Of a stretch of 6,624 nt of DNA, positions 1-5,093 are shown in pieces. The stretch is from NCBI GenBank assembly GCA_030630445.1, contig DAOVNC010000201.1, positions 1 to 6,624 on the forward strand, read 5' to 3'. This DNA is from Kiritimatiellales bacterium. GTDB lineage: Bacteria; Verrucomicrobiota; Kiritimatiellia; Kiritimatiellales; Pontiellaceae. How positions within the stretch are numbered: position 1 is the stretch's first letter; each line of letters opens with the position of its first letter. The notes beneath the pieces were generated by a model. The model had not been told where the DNA came from. It ran no database searches and worked only from the letters and a program-made list of their open reading frames with translations. A program made the translations under genes and the position numbers.

Positions 1-461
1 CCACGAATGCAACCGACGCCGTGCGCGAAAACTATGAATGTGGGGGATGCGACCTGACGCTGGATATTGCCGAAAACCTGCCGCCGATTGTGGCCGACGA
101 AGATGCCATGATTACGGTGCTGTTGAACCTGCTCGACAATGCCTGTAAATATTCGGACGGCGACAAGCGCATCGAGCTGCGGGTTTTTGAAAACCCCCAT
201 GCCGTATGTTTTCAGGTGCGGGACAATGGCATCGGCATGGCCAAACGCGAGCTGGCGAAAATCCTCGATCGCTTCTACCAAGTCGACCAAAGCCTGTCGC
301 GCAAGTGTGGCGGTGCCGGGCTGGGACTGAGCATTGTAGACTTTATTGTCGAAGCGCACGGCGGAAAGATCGATATTGAAAGCGAACCGGGCAAAGGCAG
401 TGTCTTTACCGTCGGATTTCCTGTCAATGGAAGGGCTGATGAGGAAGGTTCGACAAAATGA
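1..461 (+). CDS. Sensor histidine kinase, C-terminal HATPase domain (5' truncated by window edge)
   Basis: The reading frame is open from the first complete codon at base 3 to the TGA at 459-461, about 152 residues. It carries the full set of GHKL ATP-binding motifs in order: N box NLLDNACKYS (from base 126), G1 box DNGIGM (from base 222), F box with FYQVD, and G2 box GAGLGLSIV (from base 312), then the usual EAHGGKIDIESEPGKGSVF ending. This order is typical of PhoR/ResE-like membrane kinases, which autophosphorylate a histidine and pass the phosphate to a response regulator. The H box, membrane segments and sensor lie upstream and are not seen, so the signal cannot be inferred. The likely partner is the OmpR-type regulator at 686. 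Kinase-before-regulator order is less usual than the reverse. The last codons and the stop lie inside the left end of the repeat element at 453-656, so the natural C-terminus may have been altered by a few residues. Confidence 0.93.
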   Translation, partial: TNATDAVRENYECGGCDLTLDIAENLPPIVADEDAMITVLLNLLDNACKYSDGDKRIELRVFENPHAVCFQVRDNGIGMAKRELAKILDRFYQVDQSLSRKCGGAGLGLSIVDFIVEAHGGKIDIESEPGKGSVFTVGFPVNGRADEEGSTK

Positions 462-656
462 TTATGGACAAAATAATTTTCTGTACTGCCGGAATGGAAT
501 CATACGCAATTAAGCCGAACCGTATTTTAACCACGGAATATACAGAATACACGGAACTGATTCGCCGCGTTTTTCTTCCGTGTATTTGGTGTCTTCCGTG
601 GTTTATACAATACGAATCAAGTTGATTCCGTATCATTCTGTCCATAATTATTTTGT
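453..656. mobile_element. MITE-like near-palindromic element with 18-bp terminal inverted repeats
   Basis: Bases 453-470 (ACAAAATGATTATGGACA) and the reverse complement of 639-656 (ACAAAATAATTATGGACA) match at 17 of 18 positions. Between them lie further imperfect inverted matches (GGAATCATACG near 496-506 against TATCATTCTG and GATTCCGTAT on the right) and a strong central stem at 527-605. The whole interval of about 204 bp could fold back on itself and encodes nothing convincing. It looks like a non-autonomous, transposon-derived palindromic element or a large REP-like repeat. I see no clear target-site duplication, so mobility is inferred. The left terminus overlaps the kinase stop codon. 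The right end lies 29 bases before the response regulator start, so the element probably affects coupling between the two genes. Confidence 0.55.
527..605. repeat. Central hairpin of the element, CCACGGAA/TACACGGAA type
   Basis: The arms 527-556 and 576-605 are inverted copies: TTAACCACGGAA opposite TTCCGTGGTTTA (11 of 12 pair) and AATACACGGAA opposite TTCCGTGTATT (11 of 11 pair), with a weakly matched 7-base stretch between them and a 19-base loop. About 25 of 30 positions pair. The arm is itself a short tandem, because ACGGAATA- and ACGGAAC-like units recur within it. I recall similar intergenic CCACGGAATACACGGAA repeats from other environmental bacteria, but this is unchecked. No T-run follows the stem, so it is not a standard intrinsic terminator, although the transcript would be strongly structured. 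Confidence 0.8.
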
Positions 657-685
657 TAAAAACATCCCGTTGAAAGGAGCCTAAT

Positions 686-1366
686 ATGGCGAATGAAACC
701 ATCCTGATTGTCGAAGACGACCCGGCCATGCTGCGCGGTCTGAAGGATAACTTCGAGTATTCCGGCTATAACGTGGTCACCGCCTGCGAAGGCGAGCAAG
801 GACTCGATACAGCGCTCAGTCTCAAGCCGGATCTAATCCTGCTCGACCTGATGCTGCCAGGCATCAACGGCTATGAAATCTGCCGCCTGATCCGTGCCGA
901 AGAGCTCGATATGCCGATTATCATGCTCACAGCCAAGAGCCAGGAATCGGATATTGTGCTGGGTCTGAACATTGGCGCAAACGACTATGTCACCAAACCT
1001 TTCAGCATTAAGGAACTGCTTGCCCGGGTGAATGCCATGCTGCGTAGCCATCGGATGCCGGAATCGCAAACTTTCAGCTTTGGCGAGTGCGAATTGAACC
1101 TCTCGTCGCAGACGCTTTCCCGAAACGGCAAGGATGTTTTGCTCACACCCAAGGAGCTCGGTCTCTTGACCCTTTTCGTGAAGCATCCCGGCCGGGCGCT
1201 GACACGCGACCAAATCCTCAACGCCGTATGGGGCTACGACATCATCGTCACTCAGCGCAGTGTCGACCGCTGCATCAACTCGCTGAGGAACAAGCTCGAC
1301 AACCCGGCCTACATCCAGACCATTCGGGAAATCGGCTACCGGTTTAATTCGAATCCAAACGGTTAA
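686..1366 (+). CDS. OmpR/PhoB-family DNA-binding response regulator
   Basis: The protein has 226 residues, the usual length for this family. The N-terminal receiver domain (about 4-118) has the acidic pair E10-D11-D12, the phospho-acceptor D54 in LILLDLMLPG, T82 in IIMLTAKS, and K104 in DYVTKPF. The C-terminal winged-helix domain (about 130-224) has LTPKELGLL, RDQILNAVWG and the recognition-helix region RSVDRCINSLRNKL, ending in TIREIGYRF. It is expected to act in the cytoplasm: phosphorylated at D54 by a histidine kinase, then binding direct-repeat DNA sites and changing transcription. The kinase ending at 461 is the obvious partner. The start is set by AAAGGAG at 673-679, six bases before ATG. 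No key residue is missing. The target genes are unknown. A perfect 15-bp palindrome at 614-628 lies upstream but belongs to the repeat element. Confidence 0.95.
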   Translation: MANETILIVEDDPAMLRGLKDNFEYSGYNVVTACEGEQGLDTALSLKPDLILLDLMLPGINGYEICRLIRAEELDMPIIMLTAKSQESDIVLGLNIGANDYVTKPFSIKELLARVNAMLRSHRMPESQTFSFGECELNLSSQTLSRNGKDVLLTPKELGLLTLFVKHPGRALTRDQILNAVWGYDIIVTQRSVDRCINSLRNKLDNPAYIQTIREIGYRFNSNPNG

Positions 1367-1384
1367 TAAGCAAAGGAGTCAATC

Positions 1385-1573
1385 ATGGAAGAAACAGTAT
1401 GGATCGTAGCGATCATCGCTATCTTGATTTATAATCTCTATAAGCTGAAGCGCTCGGGAGATCCCAAAGACGAGTTGCTCAAAACCAAGAAGTTGCTGGA
1501 TGAAAACCTTATCACTGCAGCCGACTATGAGAAGATTAAGGGCAAGCTGGTAAAGCGGATCGTTGATGATTAG
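1385..1573 (+). CDS. Small membrane-anchored SHOCT-domain-like protein
   Basis: This 62-residue protein starts 19 bases after the regulator stop, with a good ribosome site (AAAGGAG at 1372-1378, six bases before ATG). Residues 5-19 (VWIVAIIAILIYNLY) form one transmembrane helix with a short N-terminus, followed by a basic KLKRSGD stretch. Residues about 31-56 (LLKTKKLLDENLITAADYEK and following) match the pattern of SHOCT domains: a leucine-rich helix, a turn with I-T, then an acidic/aromatic helix ending in KGKLV. SHOCT modules are short C-terminal domains of mostly unknown role, thought to aid oligomerisation or membrane association. Tight spacing suggests co-transcription with the regulator, so it could be an accessory of the two-component system; that is inference only. 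Its stop codon overlaps the stop of the convergent deaminase remnant by two bases. Confidence 0.8.
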   Translation: MEETVWIVAIIAILIYNLYKLKRSGDPKDELLKTKKLLDENLITAADYEKIKGKLVKRIVDD

Positions 1574-1813
1574 GTGTCGATACAGTCGGGCTTGTTTTCC
1601 CAGAAGGTGAAAACTTCCTGCGCTTCTTCGGCAAGGTGCTGTTCAGCTTTCAGTACCCGCGAGTGAAAAAGTTCCAAGGTTGGTGCAGGCTTCGTGAATA
1701 GCCCTGATTTCGGCATGCGCTGTCGGGTCATTCGCGAAGGTGACGCAATTCCAGCCCCGCCCGACAATTTCGCCCTCCTTCACGACCGCCGCACCGAACG
1801 GCCCGCCTTCGCC
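1570..1813 (-). pseudogene. guaD: Guanine deaminase (GuaD-like) remnant: start lost, central zinc-site region deleted, frameshifted
   Basis: Read on the minus strand from 1813 to 1646, 56 codons give GEGGPFGAAVVKEGE, then IVGRGWNCV, then ANDPTAHAEIRAIHEAC, then LGTFSLAGTE, followed by TGA at 1645-1643. This matches the N-terminal half of the guanine deaminase/cytidine-deaminase-fold family, including the HAE zinc and catalytic motif. The frame is closed upstream by TAG at 1816-1814, and there is no start codon. In another frame, 1640-1570 encodes AEQHLAEEAQEVFTFWENKP and ends DCIDT plus TAA, which resembles the family C-terminus. The section that should lie between, with the PCxxC zinc ligands (an estimated 55-60 residues from family length), is absent. 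An intact enzyme would convert guanine to xanthine in purine salvage; this copy cannot bind zinc. Its 5' end merges into the repeat at 1791-1849, suggesting that recombination there removed the start. Confidence 0.8.
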
Positions 1814-1849
1814 CTACAATCTCTAGCGGCAACACAATCGTGAAATGCT
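1791..1849. repeat. Dispersed repeat of about 60 bp, copy 1 (left of sigma cassette)
   Basis: This segment aligns with 4563-4621 in the same orientation, at about 49 of 60 columns by eye. The core CCGCCTTCGCCCTACAAT is identical, and the flank AACxCAATCxxGAAATGC is shared. The similarity runs well beyond the short palindromic part (CCGAAC...TTCG), so this is a real repeat and not just a shared hairpin. Its left end overlaps the GGPFG codons of the deaminase remnant on the minus strand. From 1850 to the sigma gene start at 2000 there is no gene. That stretch is AT-rich around 1900-1930, and I could not place a convincing -35/-10 pair in it. Confidence 0.75.
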
Positions 1850-1999
1850 CTAGCGCGGGATGGATGACCTCCCGTTGGGGAAGGTGGAATAAAGATCCCT
1901 CTATTCTACATTATTTTAAAAAATATTTACACATTCCGACCGCATCTACGCTGGTATGGAGAAGAAGCGGACAATATGCTTTGACCCGAGGAGGCGTTG

Positions 2000-2527
2000 A
2001 TGAGTTGTGCGAACCAACTGTTTGAAGAACTAATAGAGCCGATTAAAGGCCAAATGATCGCGACGGTAATGCGTATTGTCCGTGATCCCCACGATGCCGA
2101 GGACGTGATGCAGGGGATCCTCACGAATATCTGGCGCAAGCTTGAGCGGATTCACAAACACCCGAACCCAAAGGCCTACATCATGCGCATCTGCATCAAC
2201 CGTTCCTACGATGCCATGCGCCGAAAAAGCCGCCTTGGCAAGGCGGTGCTCGTGTTGGATTCTACCCAAATGGAGCAACTTCCGGATCCAGCAGTTAACA
2301 ATGAAGTCGATACAGAACGCGAAGGAGCAATCCATAAGGCGCTCTTTTCATTGCCGGGGCGGCAAGGCAAAGCGCTACTCCTGCGGGTTGCAGAGAAAAA
2401 GTCATACGAGGCTATCGCGGAAATACTGGGATGTTCCGCCACCACGGCCCGATCGCATGTCTCGAAGGCGCGGGAGCGGTTGCGGACTATTCTTGAGCGG
2501 GAACAACTTATCGGAGGGGAGGCGTAA
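2000..2527 (+). CDS. ECF-type RNA polymerase sigma factor
   Basis: The ATG at 2000 gives 175 residues. It is preferred over the TTG at 1997 because GAGGAGG at 1988-1994 sits five bases before ATG but only two before TTG. Region 2 spans about residues 7-78, with the family signature DPHDAEDVMQGILTNIWRKL and the helix PKAYIMRICINRSYDAMRRK that melts and reads the -10 element. Region 4 spans about 113-166, with LFSLPGRQGKALLLR, then YEAIAEILGCSATTARSHV as the helix-turn-helix for the -35 element, and KARERLRTIL. Regions 1 and 3 are absent, as in all extracytoplasmic-function sigmas. It would direct RNA polymerase to a small stress regulon. The next gene starts two bases after its stop and encodes a membrane protein likely to control it. 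The usual QDVFL-type region 2.2 motif reads DVMQGILTNIW here, a mild variation. The regulon is unknown. Confidence 0.93.
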   Translation: MSCANQLFEELIEPIKGQMIATVMRIVRDPHDAEDVMQGILTNIWRKLERIHKHPNPKAYIMRICINRSYDAMRRKSRLGKAVLVLDSTQMEQLPDPAVNNEVDTEREGAIHKALFSLPGRQGKALLLRVAEKKSYEAIAEILGCSATTARSHVSKARERLRTILEREQLIGGEA

Positions 2528-2529
2528 CC

Positions 2530-4446
2530 ATGAAAAACAGAAATGAACAAACCCAACAGGTGGATCGGATGATTCAAAACCCATTTAAAGAAAACAACAA
2601 CGCTGAAACCACAGCACGGCTTGAACAGCATATGGATGCCTTTCGCGCGGACCTGAACTCGCACCCTTATGTAAAGAAGTTGGAACGACGGCAGGCACGA
2701 GTTGCCAAAGCGCCGCATCAGATTTCTTTTCCCATGAAATTAGCCGTATCCACAGCCTCGATTTTGGTGATTGGCGCTCTATTGCTATTTGGCGTCTTTG
2801 CGCCAGGGACTGCGTTTGCGTTCGAGGATGTAGTTGAGCAACTTATGAAGTTCCGCCCGTATCGGTGCCATATCACCACCTATCGCGAGGGGGCGCGCAT
2901 GCGGATACGGGAAGTCTACTATCGCGACAACTATTGCCGGAGAGATGAGTCGACCAACTTAATTTCAGGACGAAAAGTCATTTCGATCTATGATCGACAA
3001 AGTACGCCCTGGAAGGTTCTGCACATTATTCCTGATAACGAGTTTGCTACTGAATCGCAGATCGAGGGTGTTGCCCCGGCCAAAGATCCAGACTCGGATA
3101 TTCTTTATATTATCCAGCAGTTGCAGGGGAAAGCCGCGGATGATTTAGGATGGGACACTATCGAGGGCGTGGAGGCAAAAGGCTTCAGCGGAGTGATAGA
3201 TGGCATTACGTGGAAGGTCTGGGCAAATCCGAAAACTGGACTTCCAGTAAAGGTTGAAAAGATCACAAACGAGAGCGGCATCGTCATGAAAATGACGATG
3301 CCGCTCTCGTTTGATGTTATATTTGAAGTCGCGTTGTTCAACACGGTTGCGCCAGAGGGGTACCGTGTTCAGAAGCTTGCTCAGGAAAAGGGATCAACCT
3401 CCAATCTCCCAAAATTTGTGCCGCATGCCTACACCCAAACATTTGAGCTTGGCGGTAAAGTTCAAAGCAAGGATCGCATAGAACATCTGACTCAATCCAT
3501 TCGTCGCCAGATTTCTCCTGACGGACGGATTGATGTCATCGATATGTCGAAAAACAATCTGCACCAGATAACGCTTTATCCAGACCGAAAAGTTGCCGTT
3601 AAACAGACCACCAATGGATTCGGTTCGCGCAAGGATCCCTATTGCCTAAACCTGCTGGAAAAAACCCGCACGGACAAGCACCGGCTAGATTTAGGTGAAA
3701 AACTGGTGGATGGCACCTTGGCATACGGACTTCGGTCTGAATCTCCCGCCAATGCCTTTGAATTTTGGGTAGACAGGGAAACCGGCCTGCCTGTGCGAAT
3801 GGTCATCCATCATCTTTCCAGCAAGGTTTCACGCTACATCATCTGCTCAGATTTTGATTTTGAAACTCCGCTAGACGCATCGCTGTTCAGCACGGAGGCG
3901 CCGAAAGAGTATGAGATCCGGTCTGCTGTTGAGGCGATGGGAAACCATGATCTGCCGAAACAGGAATTCATTCCCCACTCATATCGATCGCAATTAGAAC
4001 TCCATGGTGAAATCAAGATGGATCAACGAATTGAACACCTGCCCCCATCCATCCGTAGACAGATCTATCTCGACGGCAGAATCGATGTGATTGACTTGTC
4101 CGCTGTTGACTCAAAAATACTGATTGTTGTACCAAGCAAGATGGTTGCGGAGAAACAGCGGATAAAAGGGCACGGCATCCGAGAACATCCTTATTGTTTG
4201 GACATTATGCAACAGGCCGCCGCGCAAGCGAGTCGGGAATATCTCGGTGAAAAAATGGTCGAGGAGCGCTTGGCCTATGGGTTCAAAACGGATTTGTACG
4301 AAGTATGGGTGGACAAAGAAACGGAATTGCCGCTTCGTATGATCTGGCCAAACATAATCATGTCCGAATTCGACTTCACAACTCCGGTGGACGAGGCTCT
4401 CTTCAGCACCGAGCCTCCTGAAGGATATTCACTCGAGGTTCGATAG
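2530..4446 (+). CDS. Single-pass membrane protein with three LolA/RseB-like modules, putative anti-sigma/sensor
   Basis: This 638-residue protein starts two bases after the sigma stop. Its ribosome site GGAGGGGAGG (2513-2522) lies inside the sigma gene, which suggests translational coupling. Residues 1-68 are hydrophilic and probably cytoplasmic, where a sigma-binding segment could lie, but no ZAS-type zinc motif is seen. One hydrophobic helix spans about 71-91, followed by TAFAF, which could be a signal-peptidase site. The rest should be periplasmic. It holds three related modules (about 98-283, 297-470, 481-638), each ending in a pattern like FWVDxETGLPVRM...SDFDFxTPLDxxLFSTEAPxxY, typical of LolA/RseB-like lipoprotein-binding folds. 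Modules 2 and 3 are a recent-looking tandem duplication (both have RIEHLxxSIRRQI...DGRIDVIDxS) about 184 residues apart. Module 1 is divergent and lacks the SDFDF motif, where a perfect hairpin lies (3266-3313). By analogy with RseB it may sense envelope or lipid state for the sigma factor; this is inference. Confidence 0.75.
   Translation: MKNRNEQTQQVDRMIQNPFKENNNAETTARLEQHMDAFRADLNSHPYVKKLERRQARVAKAPHQISFPMKLAVSTASILVIGALLLFGVFAPGTAFAFEDVVEQLMKFRPYRCHITTYREGARMRIREVYYRDNYCRRDESTNLISGRKVISIYDRQSTPWKVLHIIPDNEFATESQIEGVAPAKDPDSDILYIIQQLQGKAADDLGWDTIEGVEAKGFSGVIDGITWKVWANPKTGLPVKVEKITNESGIVMKMTMPLSFDVIFEVALFNTVAPEGYRVQKLAQEKGSTSNLPKFVPHAYTQTFELGGKVQSKDRIEHLTQSIRRQISPDGRIDVIDMSKNNLHQITLYPDRKVAVKQTTNGFGSRKDPYCLNLLEKTRTDKHRLDLGEKLVDGTLAYGLRSESPANAFEFWVDRETGLPVRMVIHHLSSKVSRYIICSDFDFETPLDASLFSTEAPKEYEIRSAVEAMGNHDLPKQEFIPHSYRSQLELHGEIKMDQRIEHLPPSIRRQIYLDGRIDVIDLSAVDSKILIVVPSKMVAEKQRIKGHGIREHPYCLDIMQQAAAQASREYLGEKMVEERLAYGFKTDLYEVWVDKETELPLRMIWPNIIMSEFDFTTPVDEALFSTEPPEGYSLEVR
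3266..3313. repeat. Perfect 22-bp inverted repeat with GAAA loop inside the coding sequence
   Basis: The left arm 3266-3287 (CAAACGAGAGCGGCATCGTC plus AT) is the exact reverse complement of the right arm 3292-3313, separated by only GAAA (3288-3291). The RNA would form a very stable hairpin with a GNRA tetraloop. Because the repeat is perfect, both strands encode nearly the same peptide: NESGIVMKMTMPLSF on plus and NESGIVIFMTMPLSF on minus. Only three T residues end the right arm before GATG, so it is not a good intrinsic terminator. It could be an RNase III or pausing site, or a scar of template switching. Confidence 0.95.
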
Positions 4447-4562
4447 AAACAAGGGTGGGTCGCAAACTGCTGATTGCGGAATATATCCGGACAAATGCGT
4501 AACAGAACCGTAATTCCCGGTAAGTACCCTTTGTAAAGTTGATCGCAGGGAGACGTTCCTGG

Positions 4563-4621
4563 GTGCCGAACGGGCCGCCTTCGCCCTACAATCCCTGCGA
4601 CAACCCAATCACGAAATGCCT
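4563..4621. repeat. Dispersed repeat of about 60 bp, copy 2 (right of sigma cassette), with enclosing hairpin
   Basis: This is the same sequence and orientation as 1791-1849 (about 49 of 60 aligned columns). Here it partly overlaps a fold-back: TCGCAGGGA at 4543-4551 is perfectly complementary to TCCCTGCGA at 4592-4600, with an inner bulged pairing of GGGTGCCGAA (4561-4570) with TTCGCCCT (4580-4587). The minus strand reads GEGGPFG after an in-frame TAG, as in copy 1, but no deaminase sequence follows. The remaining gene-free sequence from 4447 to 4542 shows only a weak 5-bp stem (CGCAA...TTGCG) and no T-run, so I call no terminator. Confidence 0.72.
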
Positions 4622-4623
4622 TG

Positions 4624-4641
4624 GTGCTAAAAAATTAACAT
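4624..4641. promoter_or_regulatory. Upstream operator half-match for the BlaI-type repressor
   Basis: GTGCTAA-AAAA-TTAACAT has the same 7-4-7 layout as the perfect operator at 4665-4682, with 5 of 7 positions kept in the right arm. The two centres are 41 bp apart, close to four helical turns, so repressor dimers would sit on the same face of the DNA on either side of the -35 box. Binding is inferred from symmetry, spacing and position. Confidence 0.5.
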
Positions 4642-4648
4642 CTAGGGC

Positions 4649-4677
4649 TTGACAGATTTTCTATGTGCTAATATTTT
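4649..4677 (+). promoter_or_regulatory. Sigma-70-type promoter of the BlaI-M56 operon
   Basis: TTGACA at 4649-4654 is a perfect -35 consensus. With 17 bases of spacing it is followed by TATTTT (4672-4677) as -10. TAATAT at 4669-4674 is a better -10 match but only 14 bases away. The inverted repeat at 4665-4682 covers the -10 region, so a bound repressor would block RNA polymerase. The gene starts at 4704 with GGGAGGT at 4692-4698, five bases ahead of ATG. Confidence 0.7.
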
Positions 4678-4682
4678 AGCAC
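4665..4682. promoter_or_regulatory. Main operator, perfect inverted repeat GTGCTAA-N4-TTAGCAC
   Basis: The two 7-base arms are exact reverse complements around TATT, and the site lies directly over the promoter -10 and ahead of the BlaI-family gene. BlaI/MecI/CopY repressors are known to bind such dyads as dimers and to repress their own operon; this motif differs from the TACA...TGTA core of the best-studied members. Autoregulation here is inferred. Confidence 0.7.
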
Positions 4683-4703
4683 CAATTAACTGGGAGGTAT
4701 CGT

Positions 4704-5084
4704 ATGGATTATGCGCCAGAAAAACTGAGCCGCCGCGAGCGGCAGATCATGGATATTCTGTTTGAGCGGGGGGAGGCCTCTGCGCTGGAAGTGCAGGAAT
4801 TGATGGCGGATGCGCCGGGCTACTCGGCCGTAAGGACCATGCTGCGCTTGCTGGAGGAAAAGGGGCAATTGTCGCACCGGACGAGCGGCCGGAAATATAT
4901 CTACAAGCCGGCAGTCAGCCGGGCCACGGCGCGCAAGAGCGCGATGCGCAAGCTATTGAGCACGTTCTATGAAAACTCGACGGAGCTGGCAATGGTATCG
5001 CTTCTGGATGTGCAGGGGAAAAAGATGAGCGATGCGGAGTATGACCGGCTGAGTGAACTGATCGCTGAAGCGCGAAAACGGTAG
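4704..5084 (+). CDS. BlaI/MecI/CopY-family transcriptional repressor
   Basis: The protein has 126 residues, the usual length. The N-terminal winged helix (about 5-72) begins LSRRERQIMDILFERGEAS; the recognition helix GYSAVRTMLRLLEEKG (39-54) and the wing LSHRTSGRKYIYKP are near-consensus for the family. Residues about 73-126 form the dimerisation helices, where family members are cut by their partner protease. Such repressors bind dyad operators as dimers and are inactivated by proteolysis when a membrane M56 sensor detects a signal, classically a beta-lactam. The M56 gene begins nine bases after the stop codon, so the two form an operon. Two matching dyads upstream (4624-4641 and 4665-4682) support autorepression. 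No beta-lactamase is seen in the window, and PVC bacteria carry many such pairs without known resistance roles, so beta-lactam sensing should not be assumed. Confidence 0.93.
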   Translation: MDYAPEKLSRRERQIMDILFERGEASALEVQELMADAPGYSAVRTMLRLLEEKGQLSHRTSGRKYIYKPAVSRATARKSAMRKLLSTFYENSTELAMVSLLDVQGKKMSDAEYDRLSELIAEARKR

Positions 5085-5093
5085 GGGGTTGAG

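Noticed and set aside
1870..1960. Autoregulated ECF-type promoter ahead of the sigma gene
   Set aside because: GGAAT at 1886-1890 resembles an ECF -35 and the region is AT-rich, but no -10 at suitable spacing could be defended.
1840..2025. Plus-strand open frame of 61 codons ahead of the sigma gene
   Set aside because: It overlaps the repeat and the sigma gene start, has no ribosome site and no recognisable composition or motif.
2206..2718. Minus-strand open frame of 170 codons across the sigma/anti-sigma junction
   Set aside because: It lies opposite two well-supported genes and its translation is arginine/serine-rich without motifs, as expected from an antisense shadow.
3266..3320. Intrinsic transcription terminator inside the 638-codon gene
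   Set aside because: The stem is strong but is followed by TTTGATGTTA, without the needed U-run.
3105..3344. Minus-strand frame whose peptide resembles the plus-strand product
   Set aside because: The likeness comes only from the perfect inverted repeat at 3266-3313, not from a real antisense gene.
4447..4542. Terminator after the anti-sigma-like gene
   Set aside because: Only a 5-bp stem (CGCAA...TTGCG) without a T-run is present.
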